Source of the DNA: Anaerosacchariphilus polymeriproducens | GTDB taxonomy: Bacteria > Bacillota > Clostridia > Lachnospirales > Lachnospiraceae | Assembly (NCBI RefSeq): GCF_003363435.1 | Contig: NZ_QRCT01000049.1 | Location: forward strand, 293,403-357,402 | DNA length: 64,000 bases | Direction of reading: 5' to 3' | Part shown: positions 1 to 8,720 of the stretch, one piece after another | Position numbering within the stretch: the stretch's first letter is position 1 | Layout of the letters: every line of letters starts with the position of its first letter | Notes under the pieces: model-generated | Seen by the model: only the letters and a program-made list of their open reading frames with translations | Told to the model about the DNA's origin: nothing | The model's database searches: none | Translations under genes and position numbers: made by a program

Positions 1-818
1 CCCAATATCAAGACTCCTGCCACAACATTGGACATTTTTCCTGAGCCTCCATTAACACTGACACCACCCAGTACAACAGCTGTAAGTACATCAAATTCAA
101 AGCCTTTTCCGGCTAATGCCTGACCTGAATTGGTACGGGATAACATAACCACACCTGCTATTCCTGCAAACAATCCTGATAATGTATAGACTAAATATTT
201 GACTCTCTTAACATGAATACCGGAAAGTTTTGCAGCCTCTTCATTTCCACCTACTGCATAAAAATAGCGGCCAAAATATGTTTTATTAAGTATAAAGGAA
301 CCTATTCCAAGAATTATAATCATGATGACAACCGGAATCGGTACAGGACCTATGTATCCCTGACCAATGACAGCAAATGACTTCGGGAACCCAAAAATTG
401 GTATACCACCGGAAATGATATAAGCGATTCCTTCTAAAATAGTCATACTTGATAAGGTAACAATCAATGGAGGCATATTAATATTAGCTATAATCCATCC
501 ATTTAAAAATCCAACAAATACACTGATTGCAATAGCAATGAAACATGACATTACCGGATTCATTCCTTCTTTTACCATCATCCAGGCTGCAACAATATTA
601 ACAACCGTAATCTGTGATCCAATAGACAAATCAATACCACCAAGCAACAATACAAAAGCCATACCCACCGAAGCAATTCCCAACATGGATACTTGTCTCG
701 CTACATTAAATAAATTTGATGATACCAAAAATGAATCGGTAGAAACCGAGAAAAAGATTACTAACAATAATAATACCACATATATACCATATTTTTTAAT
801 GAATTCCATTAATTTCAT
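1..818 (-). CDS. Sugar ABC transporter permease (RbsC-like), cut by window edge
   Basis: The frame is open from the start codon to the left window edge, so the C-terminus is missing. It encodes a very hydrophobic protein of the ribose/xylose-type permease family (BPD_transp_2), which forms the membrane channel of a sugar importer. Family features seen are the GGIDLSIGS segment near residue 55 and the GRYFYAVGGNEEAAKLSGI segment, typical of RbsC/XylH proteins. The start is fixed by AGGAGG nine bases upstream, and it overlaps the ATPase stop codon in an ATGA arrangement, which implies translational coupling. The substrate cannot be told from the sequence; ribose, xylose, galactose or a similar sugar is likely. 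Confidence 0.88.
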   Translation of the reverse strand, partial: MKLMEFIKKYGIYVVLLLLVIFFSVSTDSFLVSSNLFNVARQVSMLGIASVGMAFVLLLGGIDLSIGSQITVVNIVAAWMMVKEGMNPVMSCFIAIAISVFVGFLNGWIIANINMPPLIVTLSSMTILEGIAYIISGGIPIFGFPKSFAVIGQGYIGPVPIPVVIMIIILGIGSFILNKTYFGRYFYAVGGNEEAAKLSGIHVKRVKYLVYTLSGLFAGIAGVVMLSRTNSGQALAGKGFEFDVLTAVVLGGVSVNGGSGKMSNVVAGVLIL

Positions 819-2317
819 AATTTTCCTCCTGTTTTTGAAGCATAACTCATAATTAATTCTTGAGTAAATTCTTCTTTTCTTACCTCTCCAGTAATTTTTC
901 CTTCCGCCAGAACAATAATACGGTCAGACATACCCATTAACTCTTCCATTTCTGAGGAGATCATTAAAACGGTTTTTCCGCTTTCTACTAATTTGTTTAT
1001 TAGTTTATAAATCTCATATTTTGCGCCTATATCGATACCTCTTGTAGGCTCATCTAAAATTATTAATTCTGAATCTGCTGCAAGCCACTTTCCTAAAATG
1101 ACCTTTTGCTGGTTTCCACCACTCAAATTCTTCACTTTCTGCTCTAAATACGGCGTTTTAATTTTTAACTCCTCTTTATATTTTGATGCAATATTTTTTT
1201 CTTCTTTTTTATTAATTACAGAAAAATTTGAAATATTTTTCATTATTGTCATAGTAATATTACTTTTTATTTCCATATCCAGTAATGCACCCTGCTGTTT
1301 TCGATCCTCGGGAACTAATGCAATTCCATGATCAATAGCTTCTCTTGGTGTCTTTGGGGCAATTTCTTTTCCTTTGAAAAAAATTTTACCGCTGGTTCTG
1401 GCTTTTACACCAAATATAATTTCTGCAAGTTCTGTTCTTCCTGCTCCAATCAAGCCGGCAAAACCTAAGACTTCACCCTTCTTAATTTCAAATGAAATAT
1501 CTTTTAATCCATTTCCGGTTAAATGTTGCGCCTCAAGTAAAACCTCGTTACGATATGTCCTCGTTCTTGGCGGAAAAGTCTCTTTTAATTCTCGCCCAAC
1601 CATAAGTGTCACTAATTCATCTACATACGTATCTTTTGTATACAAAGTCTGTACTTTTTCTCCATCTCGCAAAACCGTAATTCTATCTGTTAAATAGAAG
1701 ATTTCATCTAAACGATGTGAAATGTATAATATCGTTACCCCTGCTTTTTTTAAGCGCTCTATCATTTCATAAAGTCTTTCTACTTCGGATTTTGTCAGAG
1801 GGGCTGATGGCTCGTCCATTATTAAAATTCTAGCATTCTGAGAAATTGCTTTTGCTATTTCTACAAGCTGTTGATATCCTACTGTTAAATTTTTTACCAA
1901 TTCATCCGGTGCAATATTAATTTGAAACTGTTTAAAAATCTTTTCCGTTTCTTCTTCCATCGCTTTTTTATCAATCATAATACCTTTTCGAATAGCTCTT
2001 CCCAAAAAGATATTTTCTGCAACAGATAATTCGCCTACTAAATTAAATTCTTGATAAATAACAGCTAATCCATTATTTTCCGCTAGTTTAGGATTCATTT
2101 GTGCATACTCAATACCATTAATAATAATTTTCCCACTATCCGGAATCGTTGCACCTGTACATGTTTTTATCAGTGTTGATTTACCTGCACCATTTTCTCC
2201 GACTAAACCATGAATTTCGCCTTCTTTTAGCTCTAAGTCAACCTTATTCAAAGCAACAACACCAGGATATGTCTTTTTTATATTTTGCAATTGTAAAATA
2301 CTTTTTGCCTCTTTCAT
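815..2317 (-). CDS. Sugar ABC transporter ATP-binding protein (RbsA/MglA-like)
   Basis: This 500-residue protein has two fused nucleotide-binding domains, as usual for monosaccharide importers. The first has Walker A GENGAGKST near residue 40, a signature-like NLTVGYQQ and Walker B ILIMDEPSAP. The second has a degenerate Walker A (GLIGAGRTE), a canonical signature LSGGNQQK and LIILDEPTRG. The degenerate second P-loop is normal in RbsA/MglA proteins. It powers transport through the downstream permease, whose start overlaps its stop codon. The receptor gene lies upstream in the same direction. Confidence 0.93.
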   Translation of the reverse strand: MKEAKSILQLQNIKKTYPGVVALNKVDLELKEGEIHGLVGENGAGKSTLIKTCTGATIPDSGKIIINGIEYAQMNPKLAENNGLAVIYQEFNLVGELSVAENIFLGRAIRKGIMIDKKAMEEETEKIFKQFQINIAPDELVKNLTVGYQQLVEIAKAISQNARILIMDEPSAPLTKSEVERLYEMIERLKKAGVTILYISHRLDEIFYLTDRITVLRDGEKVQTLYTKDTYVDELVTLMVGRELKETFPPRTRTYRNEVLLEAQHLTGNGLKDISFEIKKGEVLGFAGLIGAGRTELAEIIFGVKARTSGKIFFKGKEIAPKTPREAIDHGIALVPEDRKQQGALLDMEIKSNITMTIMKNISNFSVINKKEEKNIASKYKEELKIKTPYLEQKVKNLSGGNQQKVILGKWLAADSELIILDEPTRGIDIGAKYEIYKLINKLVESGKTVLMISSEMEELMGMSDRIIVLAEGKITGEVRKEEFTQELIMSYASKTGGKL

Positions 2318-2350
2318 TGTTTCACCTCTATTTTTCCTTTTATTTCAGAA

Positions 2351-2390
2351 AAGGGCTTGAGACACATCTCTCAAACGTTCTCAAACCCTT
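2351..2390 (-). terminator. Intra-operon hairpin between receptor and ATPase genes
   Basis: The arms 2351-2362 and 2379-2390 form a 12-bp stem with one G-U pair and a 16-nt loop. It lies just after the receptor stop codon and before the ATPase start, with no long U-tract behind it. Such hairpins often stabilise the receptor mRNA or partly stop transcription, giving more binding protein than ATPase. That role is inferred. Confidence 0.6.
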
Positions 2391-2403
2391 AACTTTAATG
2401 TCA

Positions 2404-3414
2404 CTATTCTGAATAATATTGACTGAGGTTCTCTTTTGTGACCGGAATAGTTTCACGATAAATTTTCTTTTCTACTTCTTCTCCAGCTAATAATTTTTTC
2501 AACCATGAAAAGATTTCATCTGCAATTTTGTCTGCTCCACCTGTAATCAAAACTGACATTCTACAAGCTTCATTTTTGTTCATTGCAGCAAGTTCTTCTT
2601 CTGTTGCATCTGCTGCAAAAATTCCAAAATCATCTGTCAGCTTTCCTGATGCTTTCACTGCTTCATTAGCTCCGACAGCTCCTCCACCTCCGATACAGGC
2701 AATTACCTTTATATCTGGATTCGCTTGTAAAAATGTTTCTGTTTTGCTCATTCCTTCTGTTGCATTTATTGCACTACTCTGTGCAACAATTTTTGCTTTA
2801 GGAGCTTTTTCTTTAATAGCATCCACAATACCATTTCCTCTTTGTAATAAAATCTCTAATTGTGGGTAGTCTAGTACTGCAACTTCACATTCGCCATTAA
2901 ATTTTTCATTAATCCATTTTGCAGCTTCATCACCAATCATTTTTCCTAATTCATAGTTATCGATCAACCAGCAGATATCTGCATTTTTAATATCTTCATC
3001 CCAGCAATATACCTTTATTCCAGCTTTCATAGCCTGTCCCAACACTTCTTCTAGTGCATTGGCTTCCGCAGGTTGAATCACAATAGCATCTACATCACTT
3101 GCAATAAAATTTTCAACTTGTTCAATTTGAGTTGAAGCATTACTTGCACAATCCAAATAAGTAAAACTTCCTCCATCTGCTTCAATAAGTTTTTTCAAAG
3201 CTTCACAGGAACCAGCCCAAATCTGATTACTTAAATCTTGTACTGTCATACCGATTTTGTAACTTCCATTTGAAGTATCTGCTGTTTCATTGTCTGCTTT
3301 TTCTGTTACCTTCTGATCCTTTGATTCTGATGCATTGTCTGTTTTGGTACCACACCCCGCCAAAAGTGTCACCAGCATAGTTGCACATAGTAACATTGAT
3401 AATACCTTTTTCAT
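2404..3414 (-). CDS. Sugar ABC transporter substrate-binding lipoprotein
   Basis: The protein has 336 residues with a lipoprotein signal ending in LLAGC (Cys21), then a Ser/Thr/Asp/Glu-rich linker and a periplasmic-binding-protein fold of the RbsB type (Peripla_BP_4). Typical segments are GMTVQDLSNQIWAG, the DAIVIQPAEANAL loop and DIKVIACIGGGGAVGA. It would sit on the outer face of the membrane and capture a sugar for the transporter encoded downstream. The start has AAAGGAGG eight bases upstream. It is the first gene of the operon and carries the regulated promoter. The ligand is unknown. Confidence 0.9.
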   Translation of the reverse strand: MKKVLSMLLCATMLVTLLAGCGTKTDNASESKDQKVTEKADNETADTSNGSYKIGMTVQDLSNQIWAGSCEALKKLIEADGGSFTYLDCASNASTQIEQVENFIASDVDAIVIQPAEANALEEVLGQAMKAGIKVYCWDEDIKNADICWLIDNYELGKMIGDEAAKWINEKFNGECEVAVLDYPQLEILLQRGNGIVDAIKEKAPKAKIVAQSSAINATEGMSKTETFLQANPDIKVIACIGGGGAVGANEAVKASGKLTDDFGIFAADATEEELAAMNKNEACRMSVLITGGADKIADEIFSWLKKLLAGEEVEKKIYRETIPVTKENLSQYYSE

Positions 3415-3491
3415 TACTTTTCCTCCTTTAATAATTTCTATTAACCCTAGCTAATGCTAGTTAGTTACTATTATGTAAATACTTTATTAAA

Positions 3492-3541
3492 TACTTTTAT
3501 TAAAGTAATTACATACTAACATTCTTTTTATAAAACGTCAA
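3492..3541 (-). promoter_or_regulatory. Sugar ABC operon promoter with ROK-type operator
   Basis: Minus-strand promoter: -35 TTGACG (3536-3541), 17-bp spacer, -10 TAGTAT (3513-3518). Directly downstream, over the expected start site, lies the palindrome TACTTTTATTAAAGTA (3492-3507), followed by a further AAAGTAT half-site near 3478-3485. The same palindrome core occurs in front of the ROK gene, which points to repression of this operon by that protein. Confidence 0.7.
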
Positions 3542-3689
3542 CATCTTTTTGTCTTTTTGTACAATAATCATTAAACATTATACGTTACTTTGTTTGTTTT
3601 TAACAAATAAACTAGCAAATTTTCCACAAAAAAAAATGAAAACCCTAATTTCACTCAGAGTTTTCAGCTCTATAAACTTTTACCACTTT

Positions 3690-4850
3690 CTATATACTGC
3701 TAATAAAACTTTCAATATGTAAAATAGCAGCTCCCAAAGCAGACGCCTCTACTTGATAACGGCAAGGCTGGATATAAGTTTCGTCTTTACTGAAGGTGTT
3801 CAACAAAGCTACCTTTTCTTGCAAACGTTTTAGATATGGCTCAATAAAACTACCTACATAACCTCCAATAATAATTTTACAATCAAAAATCATTCTCAGA
3901 CTATTAACCTCGAGAGCTAAATATCCTAAATATTCTTCCCACATTTCTTCAAATTCCCGGTTTCCCTTCTGAAGCTCTTCAAAGAAAATTTCCAATTTTC
4001 CTTCTGTTTTCTGTGATAACTTTTTAGCAGAACAATACACATCAAAACATCCCTGTTTTCCGCAATAACATTGTTCTCCTCCAGGAATTAAGGTGACATG
4101 TCCAAATTCTCCTCCACGCCAATTATCTCCTAAATACAATTTTTCACTCACTTGAAAGGTCTCATCAAAATTATTTTTAGGCTGTATGATTGTACCTCCA
4201 ACACTATTACTTAATGATAAGTAAACCGCAGTAGATTGATTTTTTGCATTATATATCTCAGCAAGTCCAGCCGCATTTGCATCATTTATAAAATAACATG
4301 GATAATTTAAAAATTGACTAAAGCTAGAACACGGAACATCTTTTATTCCTAATACATGTGAAAATGTAATTGTTTTATTATCTGGTGTTACGATACCCGG
4401 AATCGATATACCAAATCCAAGAAAAGTTTCTTCATCCATATTACTTTCTTCTAAAAATTTATGAGCTAAATTTCCTAACTCTTTATAATATGAATCTTCA
4501 CTTCTAAACGGCTTATACATCCTCGTATGTCTTAATACTTTTCCTGATAGATCTGTCAATGCGAAACCTACATGATTTTGTGTAATATCAATACCAATCG
4601 CCCACCTGGCATTTTGTAAGGGTGACAAAACTTTAGCCTTTCGCCCTCCTGTTGATTCAAAAGCACCTTCTTCACAGATCAATCCATGTTCCATCAATTC
4701 TTTCACATTTTGTAGGACTGTGGGCATACTGATATTTAAATTTAAAGCAATATCAGGCTTTGATACTTTTTCAAACTTATTAACATACCGAAATATTTGA
4801 TTGCGGTTAATTCTTTTTACTTCCATGTTATTTGCTTTAATTTTATTCAT
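3690..4850 (-). CDS. ROK-family transcriptional repressor (NagC/XylR type)
   Basis: This 386-residue protein has an N-terminal winged helix-turn-helix (about residues 15-70) and a glucokinase-like ROK domain. The latter carries the phosphate-loop-like GIDITQNHVGFALTD near residue 90 and the zinc motif CYCGKQGCFD with the preceding GEFGH. That combination marks sugar-responsive ROK repressors rather than sugar kinases. The start follows GGAGTGACGT. It lies upstream of the sugar importer on the same strand but has its own promoter. The shared palindrome at both promoters suggests it represses itself and the importer until a sugar or sugar phosphate binds. Confidence 0.9.
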   Translation of the reverse strand: MNKIKANNMEVKRINRNQIFRYVNKFEKVSKPDIALNLNISMPTVLQNVKELMEHGLICEEGAFESTGGRKAKVLSPLQNARWAIGIDITQNHVGFALTDLSGKVLRHTRMYKPFRSEDSYYKELGNLAHKFLEESNMDEETFLGFGISIPGIVTPDNKTITFSHVLGIKDVPCSSFSQFLNYPCYFINDANAAGLAEIYNAKNQSTAVYLSLSNSVGGTIIQPKNNFDETFQVSEKLYLGDNWRGGEFGHVTLIPGGEQCYCGKQGCFDVYCSAKKLSQKTEGKLEIFFEELQKGNREFEEMWEEYLGYLALEVNSLRMIFDCKIIIGGYVGSFIEPYLKRLQEKVALLNTFSKDETYIQPCRYQVEASALGAAILHIESFISSI

Positions 4851-4866
4851 ACGTCACTCCATGTTG

Positions 4867-4925
4867 ATACTTTTATAAAAGTATTTATTTAACTATAATA
4901 TACTTTAAAATGAATAAATTGACAA
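4867..4925 (-). promoter_or_regulatory. ROK gene promoter with perfect palindromic operator
   Basis: Promoter on the minus strand: -35 TTGTCA (4920-4925), 17-bp spacer, -10 TATATT (4897-4902). The 18-bp perfect palindrome ATACTTTTATAAAAGTAT (4867-4884) sits between the -10 box and the start codon. This is the arrangement expected for autorepression by the ROK protein; the binding itself is inferred. Confidence 0.7.
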
Positions 4926-4930
4926 GTATT

Positions 4931-7342
4931 TTATGAAATATGTTTCCAAAAATCTTCTAATTCTAATTTTAATTGTTCCATATTTCCTTGCTTAAAATCT
5001 TTCCATTCATAAGGAAATTGATTCTGATATGATTTGGTACAAAACCTATCATCCATCAAAATAATTACGCCTAGATCATCATCTGTCCGAATTACACGAC
5101 CTGCTGCTTGCAGTACCTTATTCATACCCTGGAAACGATAAGCAAAATCAAATCCGTTCATTTGTCTTTCATCAAAATACTGTTTCAATATTTCTCGTTC
5201 ATTACATACCTGCGGAAGTCCCGTACCTACAATCAACGTTCCAATTAAAGAATCATTTTTTAAATCTATTCCCTCACTAAAAACTCCACCCATTACACAA
5301 AACCCAATAAGACTTTTTTCGGGCTTCGATATGAATCTTTCCAAAAACGTCTCTCTCTGCTCTTCTATCATATTGGGCTGTTGTAAAATACAATCAACGT
5401 CTGGTATTTGATACTCTTGAAAAATCTCATAGACATCTTCCATCATACGATAAGAAGGAAAAAACACCATATAATTTCCCTTTTTTGCCAACACTACAGT
5501 CCGTATGTATTCTGCCATTTTAGAAAACTCAAAATAACCTCTTCTTGTGTATTTACTACTAACATCTGATCCTATATATAGCAATCTCTTCTTTTCGTCG
5601 AAAGGTGATTTTACATATATAGCATAATCATCTTCATTTTTACTCAATAAGCTTTTATAATATTGGATCGGTAATAAAGTGGCTGAAAAATAAATTGTGC
5701 TAAGTCCCTTATCCAGACATCCTTGTAAGTTGGTAGAAGTATCAATACAAAAAAGACGTATTTTAAATCTTCCATCTGGTTCCAACTCAGTATATATCAC
5801 ATAATTCTCATCTACACGGTCATAAATTTGAAAGAAATTTCTTAAACGAAAATAGAACTCTAATAAAATTTCCTGATTTGGTAACTGTTCTTGAACTTCC
5901 ATAAACTTTTCTAATTCACCCATCAAATGAAGAATATTGACCCAAAAACTCCCTATGCTTTCATGAATTTGATAGTTCTCACATTCTCGTTTCATTTCCA
6001 ATAAATTTCGATTACACCTCTCTAAAGCACGTTCCAAAGTTTTATTATAATATTTAACTATTTTTTTCACCTCAAGAAAATCTTCTTTATAAAGAGATGC
6101 ACTATACATTTCTCGTCCCCGCTCCACTAAATTATGTGCTTCATCAATCAAAAAAATATACTCACCTTTTATACTTTCTCCAAAAAATCTTCGTAGATAA
6201 ACATTAGGATCGAACACATAATTATAATCACAAATAATAACATCAGACCAGGTCGTGATATCTAAACACATTTCAAATGGACAAACACGAAATCTCTCTG
6301 CATAATCTGAAATAACTTCTCTGGTAAACTCATCTTGTGATGTCAATAATTGAAATACAGCTTCATTTATTCTATCATAATGACCTTTTGCAACCGGACA
6401 CTCTTGAGGATTACAAATCATATCCTCACATAAGCAAATTTTTTCTTTTGCCGTTATTGTAACAACTTTTCCACGAAAGCCTTGTCTCTTAAGTAATTGA
6501 AAAGTTTCTTGAGCAACTGTCCGCGTAATCGTTTTTGCTGTCATATAAAAAATTTTTTCTCCCAGGTTCTCTCCCATAGCTTTAACAGCTGGAAATACAA
6601 CTGAAATCGTTTTTCCAACTCCAGTTGGTGCTTGTATAAATAATTTCTTCTTTCGATATATCGTTCTGTAAACAGATGCAGCCAAATCTTTTTGTCCATT
6701 TCGATATGGAAATGGAAAGTTTAATGGTTGAATCGATTTTTGCCGTGTCTTTCTCCATTCAAACTGAAATCTTGCCCATTTCTCATATTCTTTTACCAGA
6801 TTCAAGAACCAACTTTCCAATTCTGAATAATCATACTTATCCACAAAGCGCTTAACTTGTTCGTTATCTAAATTACAATATGTCAACTGTATCTGAATTT
6901 CCTCCAACTGATGATCTTTCGCATATATATACCCATAGCACATTGCTTGTGCTTTATGGACAAAAACAGGTTCTGTAATATATTCTAAATCTTTGAAAGT
7001 ACCTTTAATCTCATCAATAGTTATCAAATCTTCTTCAATAAGTATACCATCAGCCCTGCCTTCAATGCATATTGAAAAATCATTACATTTTTCAATCGTC
7101 TTCAAAGGAACTTCCGGATAATAATTAGACCCCATTCTTTTTTGTATTTTGCGATGCATCTTGCTTCCAGCCTGCATCGCGTCTTTATCCATACCTGATG
7201 CTTTTCTATTATCAATATCTCCTGTTCGTAGAATAAATTCTACCAAATTACGTACTGAAATTTTAATTACTTCTTCTGATAATGAAGCATTCTTACTTGC
7301 GATTTTATCCATTTTAAAATCCTCAATTCTATAATTCATCAA
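4931..7342 (-). CDS. DinG/XPD-type ATP-dependent DNA helicase with nuclease-like N-terminus
   Basis: This is an 803-residue superfamily 2 helicase of the Rad3/XPD/DinG group. The first ~180 residues resemble a RecB/Cas4-type PD-(D/E)XK module (GRADGILIEEDLITIDEIKG). Then come Walker A QAPTGVGKT, a cysteine cluster of the iron-sulphur type (CLCEDMIC, CPVAKG, CPFEMC), the DEAH box FLIDEAHNL, and C-terminal motifs V/VI (GVFSEGIDLKND, QAAGRVIRTDDD). Such proteins unwind 5'-tailed DNA, forks or R-loops. It stands alone between the ROK gene and the HPr-like gene. The exact substrate is unknown. Confidence 0.9.
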   Translation of the reverse strand: MMNYRIEDFKMDKIASKNASLSEEVIKISVRNLVEFILRTGDIDNRKASGMDKDAMQAGSKMHRKIQKRMGSNYYPEVPLKTIEKCNDFSICIEGRADGILIEEDLITIDEIKGTFKDLEYITEPVFVHKAQAMCYGYIYAKDHQLEEIQIQLTYCNLDNEQVKRFVDKYDYSELESWFLNLVKEYEKWARFQFEWRKTRQKSIQPLNFPFPYRNGQKDLAASVYRTIYRKKKLFIQAPTGVGKTISVVFPAVKAMGENLGEKIFYMTAKTITRTVAQETFQLLKRQGFRGKVVTITAKEKICLCEDMICNPQECPVAKGHYDRINEAVFQLLTSQDEFTREVISDYAERFRVCPFEMCLDITTWSDVIICDYNYVFDPNVYLRRFFGESIKGEYIFLIDEAHNLVERGREMYSASLYKEDFLEVKKIVKYYNKTLERALERCNRNLLEMKRECENYQIHESIGSFWVNILHLMGELEKFMEVQEQLPNQEILLEFYFRLRNFFQIYDRVDENYVIYTELEPDGRFKIRLFCIDTSTNLQGCLDKGLSTIYFSATLLPIQYYKSLLSKNEDDYAIYVKSPFDEKKRLLYIGSDVSSKYTRRGYFEFSKMAEYIRTVVLAKKGNYMVFFPSYRMMEDVYEIFQEYQIPDVDCILQQPNMIEEQRETFLERFISKPEKSLIGFCVMGGVFSEGIDLKNDSLIGTLIVGTGLPQVCNEREILKQYFDERQMNGFDFAYRFQGMNKVLQAAGRVIRTDDDLGVIILMDDRFCTKSYQNQFPYEWKDFKQGNMEQLKLELEDFWKHIS

Positions 7343-7398
7343 ACAATAAAATTATTTTGTATATATTTATTAGAAAACGCACATATTATATATAATAT

Positions 7399-7434
7399 AA
7401 AAAAGCTATAGGCAAAATTATTTACCTATAGCCT
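7399..7434 (-). terminator. Rho-independent terminator after the HPr-like gene
   Basis: The stem GCTATAGG (7405-7412) / CCTATAGC (7425-7432) is followed on the minus strand by a run of six T. It lies about 60 bases after the HPr-like stop codon and before the helicase start, so it separates the two genes. Confidence 0.8.
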
Positions 7435-7491
7435 TTTGTGACTTAACAACTCTCTATCTTATATGACTCTCTTTTAATATGATTAGGGATA

Positions 7492-7719
7492 CTATGCACT
7501 AGCATATTTGTCCAATACATTTTCAAAAGATAAGTCTTCACCGCCATATTTTACAGTCAATTCTCTAGTAAGATCTAAGCTTAAAACCCCTAGAATTGAC
7601 TTGGCATCAATCGTTACACGATTGTAAAAGATATCAATGTCGAAATCACATTTTCCTGCTGCACCTACAAACTCTCTTACATCATCAGCCGCATTCAATT
7701 TGATTTTCTTAACATTCAT
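7492..7719 (-). CDS. HPr-like domain protein lacking the phospho-histidine
   Basis: This small protein (75 residues from the chosen ATG) fits the HPr fold of the sugar phosphotransferase system. The segment DAKSILGVLSLDL matches the HPr regulatory-serine region (Ser41 here, Ser46 in HPr) and the end of the protein also fits. The usual active-site stretch GLHARPA is replaced by LNAADDV, so there is no His15, Arg17 or Pro18. It cannot carry phosphate as HPr does and may have a regulatory or structural role, loosely like Crh. The ATG at 7719 has AAGGAG nine bases upstream; a TTG at 7749 would add ten residues but has poorer support. Confidence 0.7.
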   Translation of the reverse strand: MNVKKIKLNAADDVREFVGAAGKCDFDIDIFYNRVTIDAKSILGVLSLDLTRELTVKYGGEDLSFENVLDKYASA

Positions 7720-7952
7720 TCCTTTCATCTCCTTCACATTGTAGCTCAAATATAATATCCACTACTGCTTTATCCTAGAAACTATACTATTTTCTCATGA
7801 TTTTTACTTTTTGTCAACTTTGACTATATAATGTAATATTGCCATTATGCATGGGTTTTATCCCAATATTTGTGTCTTTCTCATAAAATTTCTCACTCTT
7901 TCCAGAATAATTTTCCTGTTCTATTGTGAAATTTTATTCAAAAAAGTTTCCC

Positions 7953-8720
7953 TTAATTGTTGAATTCTAACACATTTTCTCGGAATCTTATAGGTAAATT
8001 TTTTCTTTGTAAATTGTAATTTTCTCTTTCTTTTATTGAAACAGTATGAAAGAAACACTTCCACAATTCTTGTATTCTCTCTTCATTTTCACTGATTTTA
8101 TTAATTGTATCTATATTTATTTGTTCATCTTCAACCAATACCCACTCTTTTTGTTTCGCATGTATAGAAAATAACCCTCTATTCTCATCATATATCATCC
8201 AATTCTCATTTGGTAAACGGTCTGCAAAATGAGGGGAAATTATTGGTAAAAGGTGACTTTTAGGAGCAATTTTAGCAAAATAAACGCCATTTTGTAATTC
8301 TTTAAATCTGATAAACCCTTTCATATGATCAGCTTCATAAAAAACTGTCCGGCTTAATTTAAAAACTTTCAAAACTCCAGGATTGCTTAAACAATCCATC
8401 ACCTTCCCTTTATACTTCAAAGCCAATCCTACTACAATGGTCCGATATATTGCATCTGCTTTTTCATCATCCACAGCCAATGCAGCCCTCATAATATGAA
8501 TCAACGCTTCTTCTCCCATTTTATTTTTAACAGTATCTGAAACCTTGCGTGCCTTTTGAGCATCTGTTTTCACATTAATATATTCCGCAAACAAACGAAA
8601 CGTGTTACATTGTTTTAGTTCTAACTTTATATTAGCATGTCCTTTCTTACTTGCCCAGCCATCATAAACACCGGTAAAAATACCTTCCATACTATCTTCA
8701 CATAAAAAGACTGTTTCCAC
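7953..8720 (-). CDS. DUF4130 / TIGR03915-type putative DNA metabolism protein
   Basis: The protein starts at a GTG (8720) preceded by AGGGAGGG and overlaps the radical-SAM gene by 23 bases. The opening FLCEDSMEGIFTGVYDGWAS and the later GVYFAKIAPKSHLLPIISPHFADR are hallmarks of the DUF4130 family. This family is nearly always paired with the radical-SAM protein encoded just upstream and is thought to act in DNA repair or modification. No biochemical function is known to me. The overlap and shared LexA-like promoter suggest the two proteins act together after DNA damage. An ATG at 8750 is possible but has no good ribosome site. Confidence 0.85.
   Translation of the reverse strand: METVFLCEDSMEGIFTGVYDGWASKKGHANIKLELKQCNTFRLFAEYINVKTDAQKARKVSDTVKNKMGEEALIHIMRAALAVDDEKADAIYRTIVVGLALKYKGKVMDCLSNPGVLKVFKLSRTVFYEADHMKGFIRFKELQNGVYFAKIAPKSHLLPIISPHFADRLPNENWMIYDENRGLFSIHAKQKEWVLVEDEQINIDTINKISENEERIQELWKCFFHTVSIKERENYNLQRKNLPIRFRENVLEFNN

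Noticed and set aside
538..852. 104-codon plus-strand frame opposite the sugar permease and the end of the ATPase gene
   Set aside because: It is antisense to well-supported transport genes; these give open mirror frames because of their codon use.
3447..3463. CTAGC/GCTAG inverted repeat before the sugar receptor gene
   Set aside because: It is too short and lies in the leader downstream of a better operator; there is no second copy to support it.
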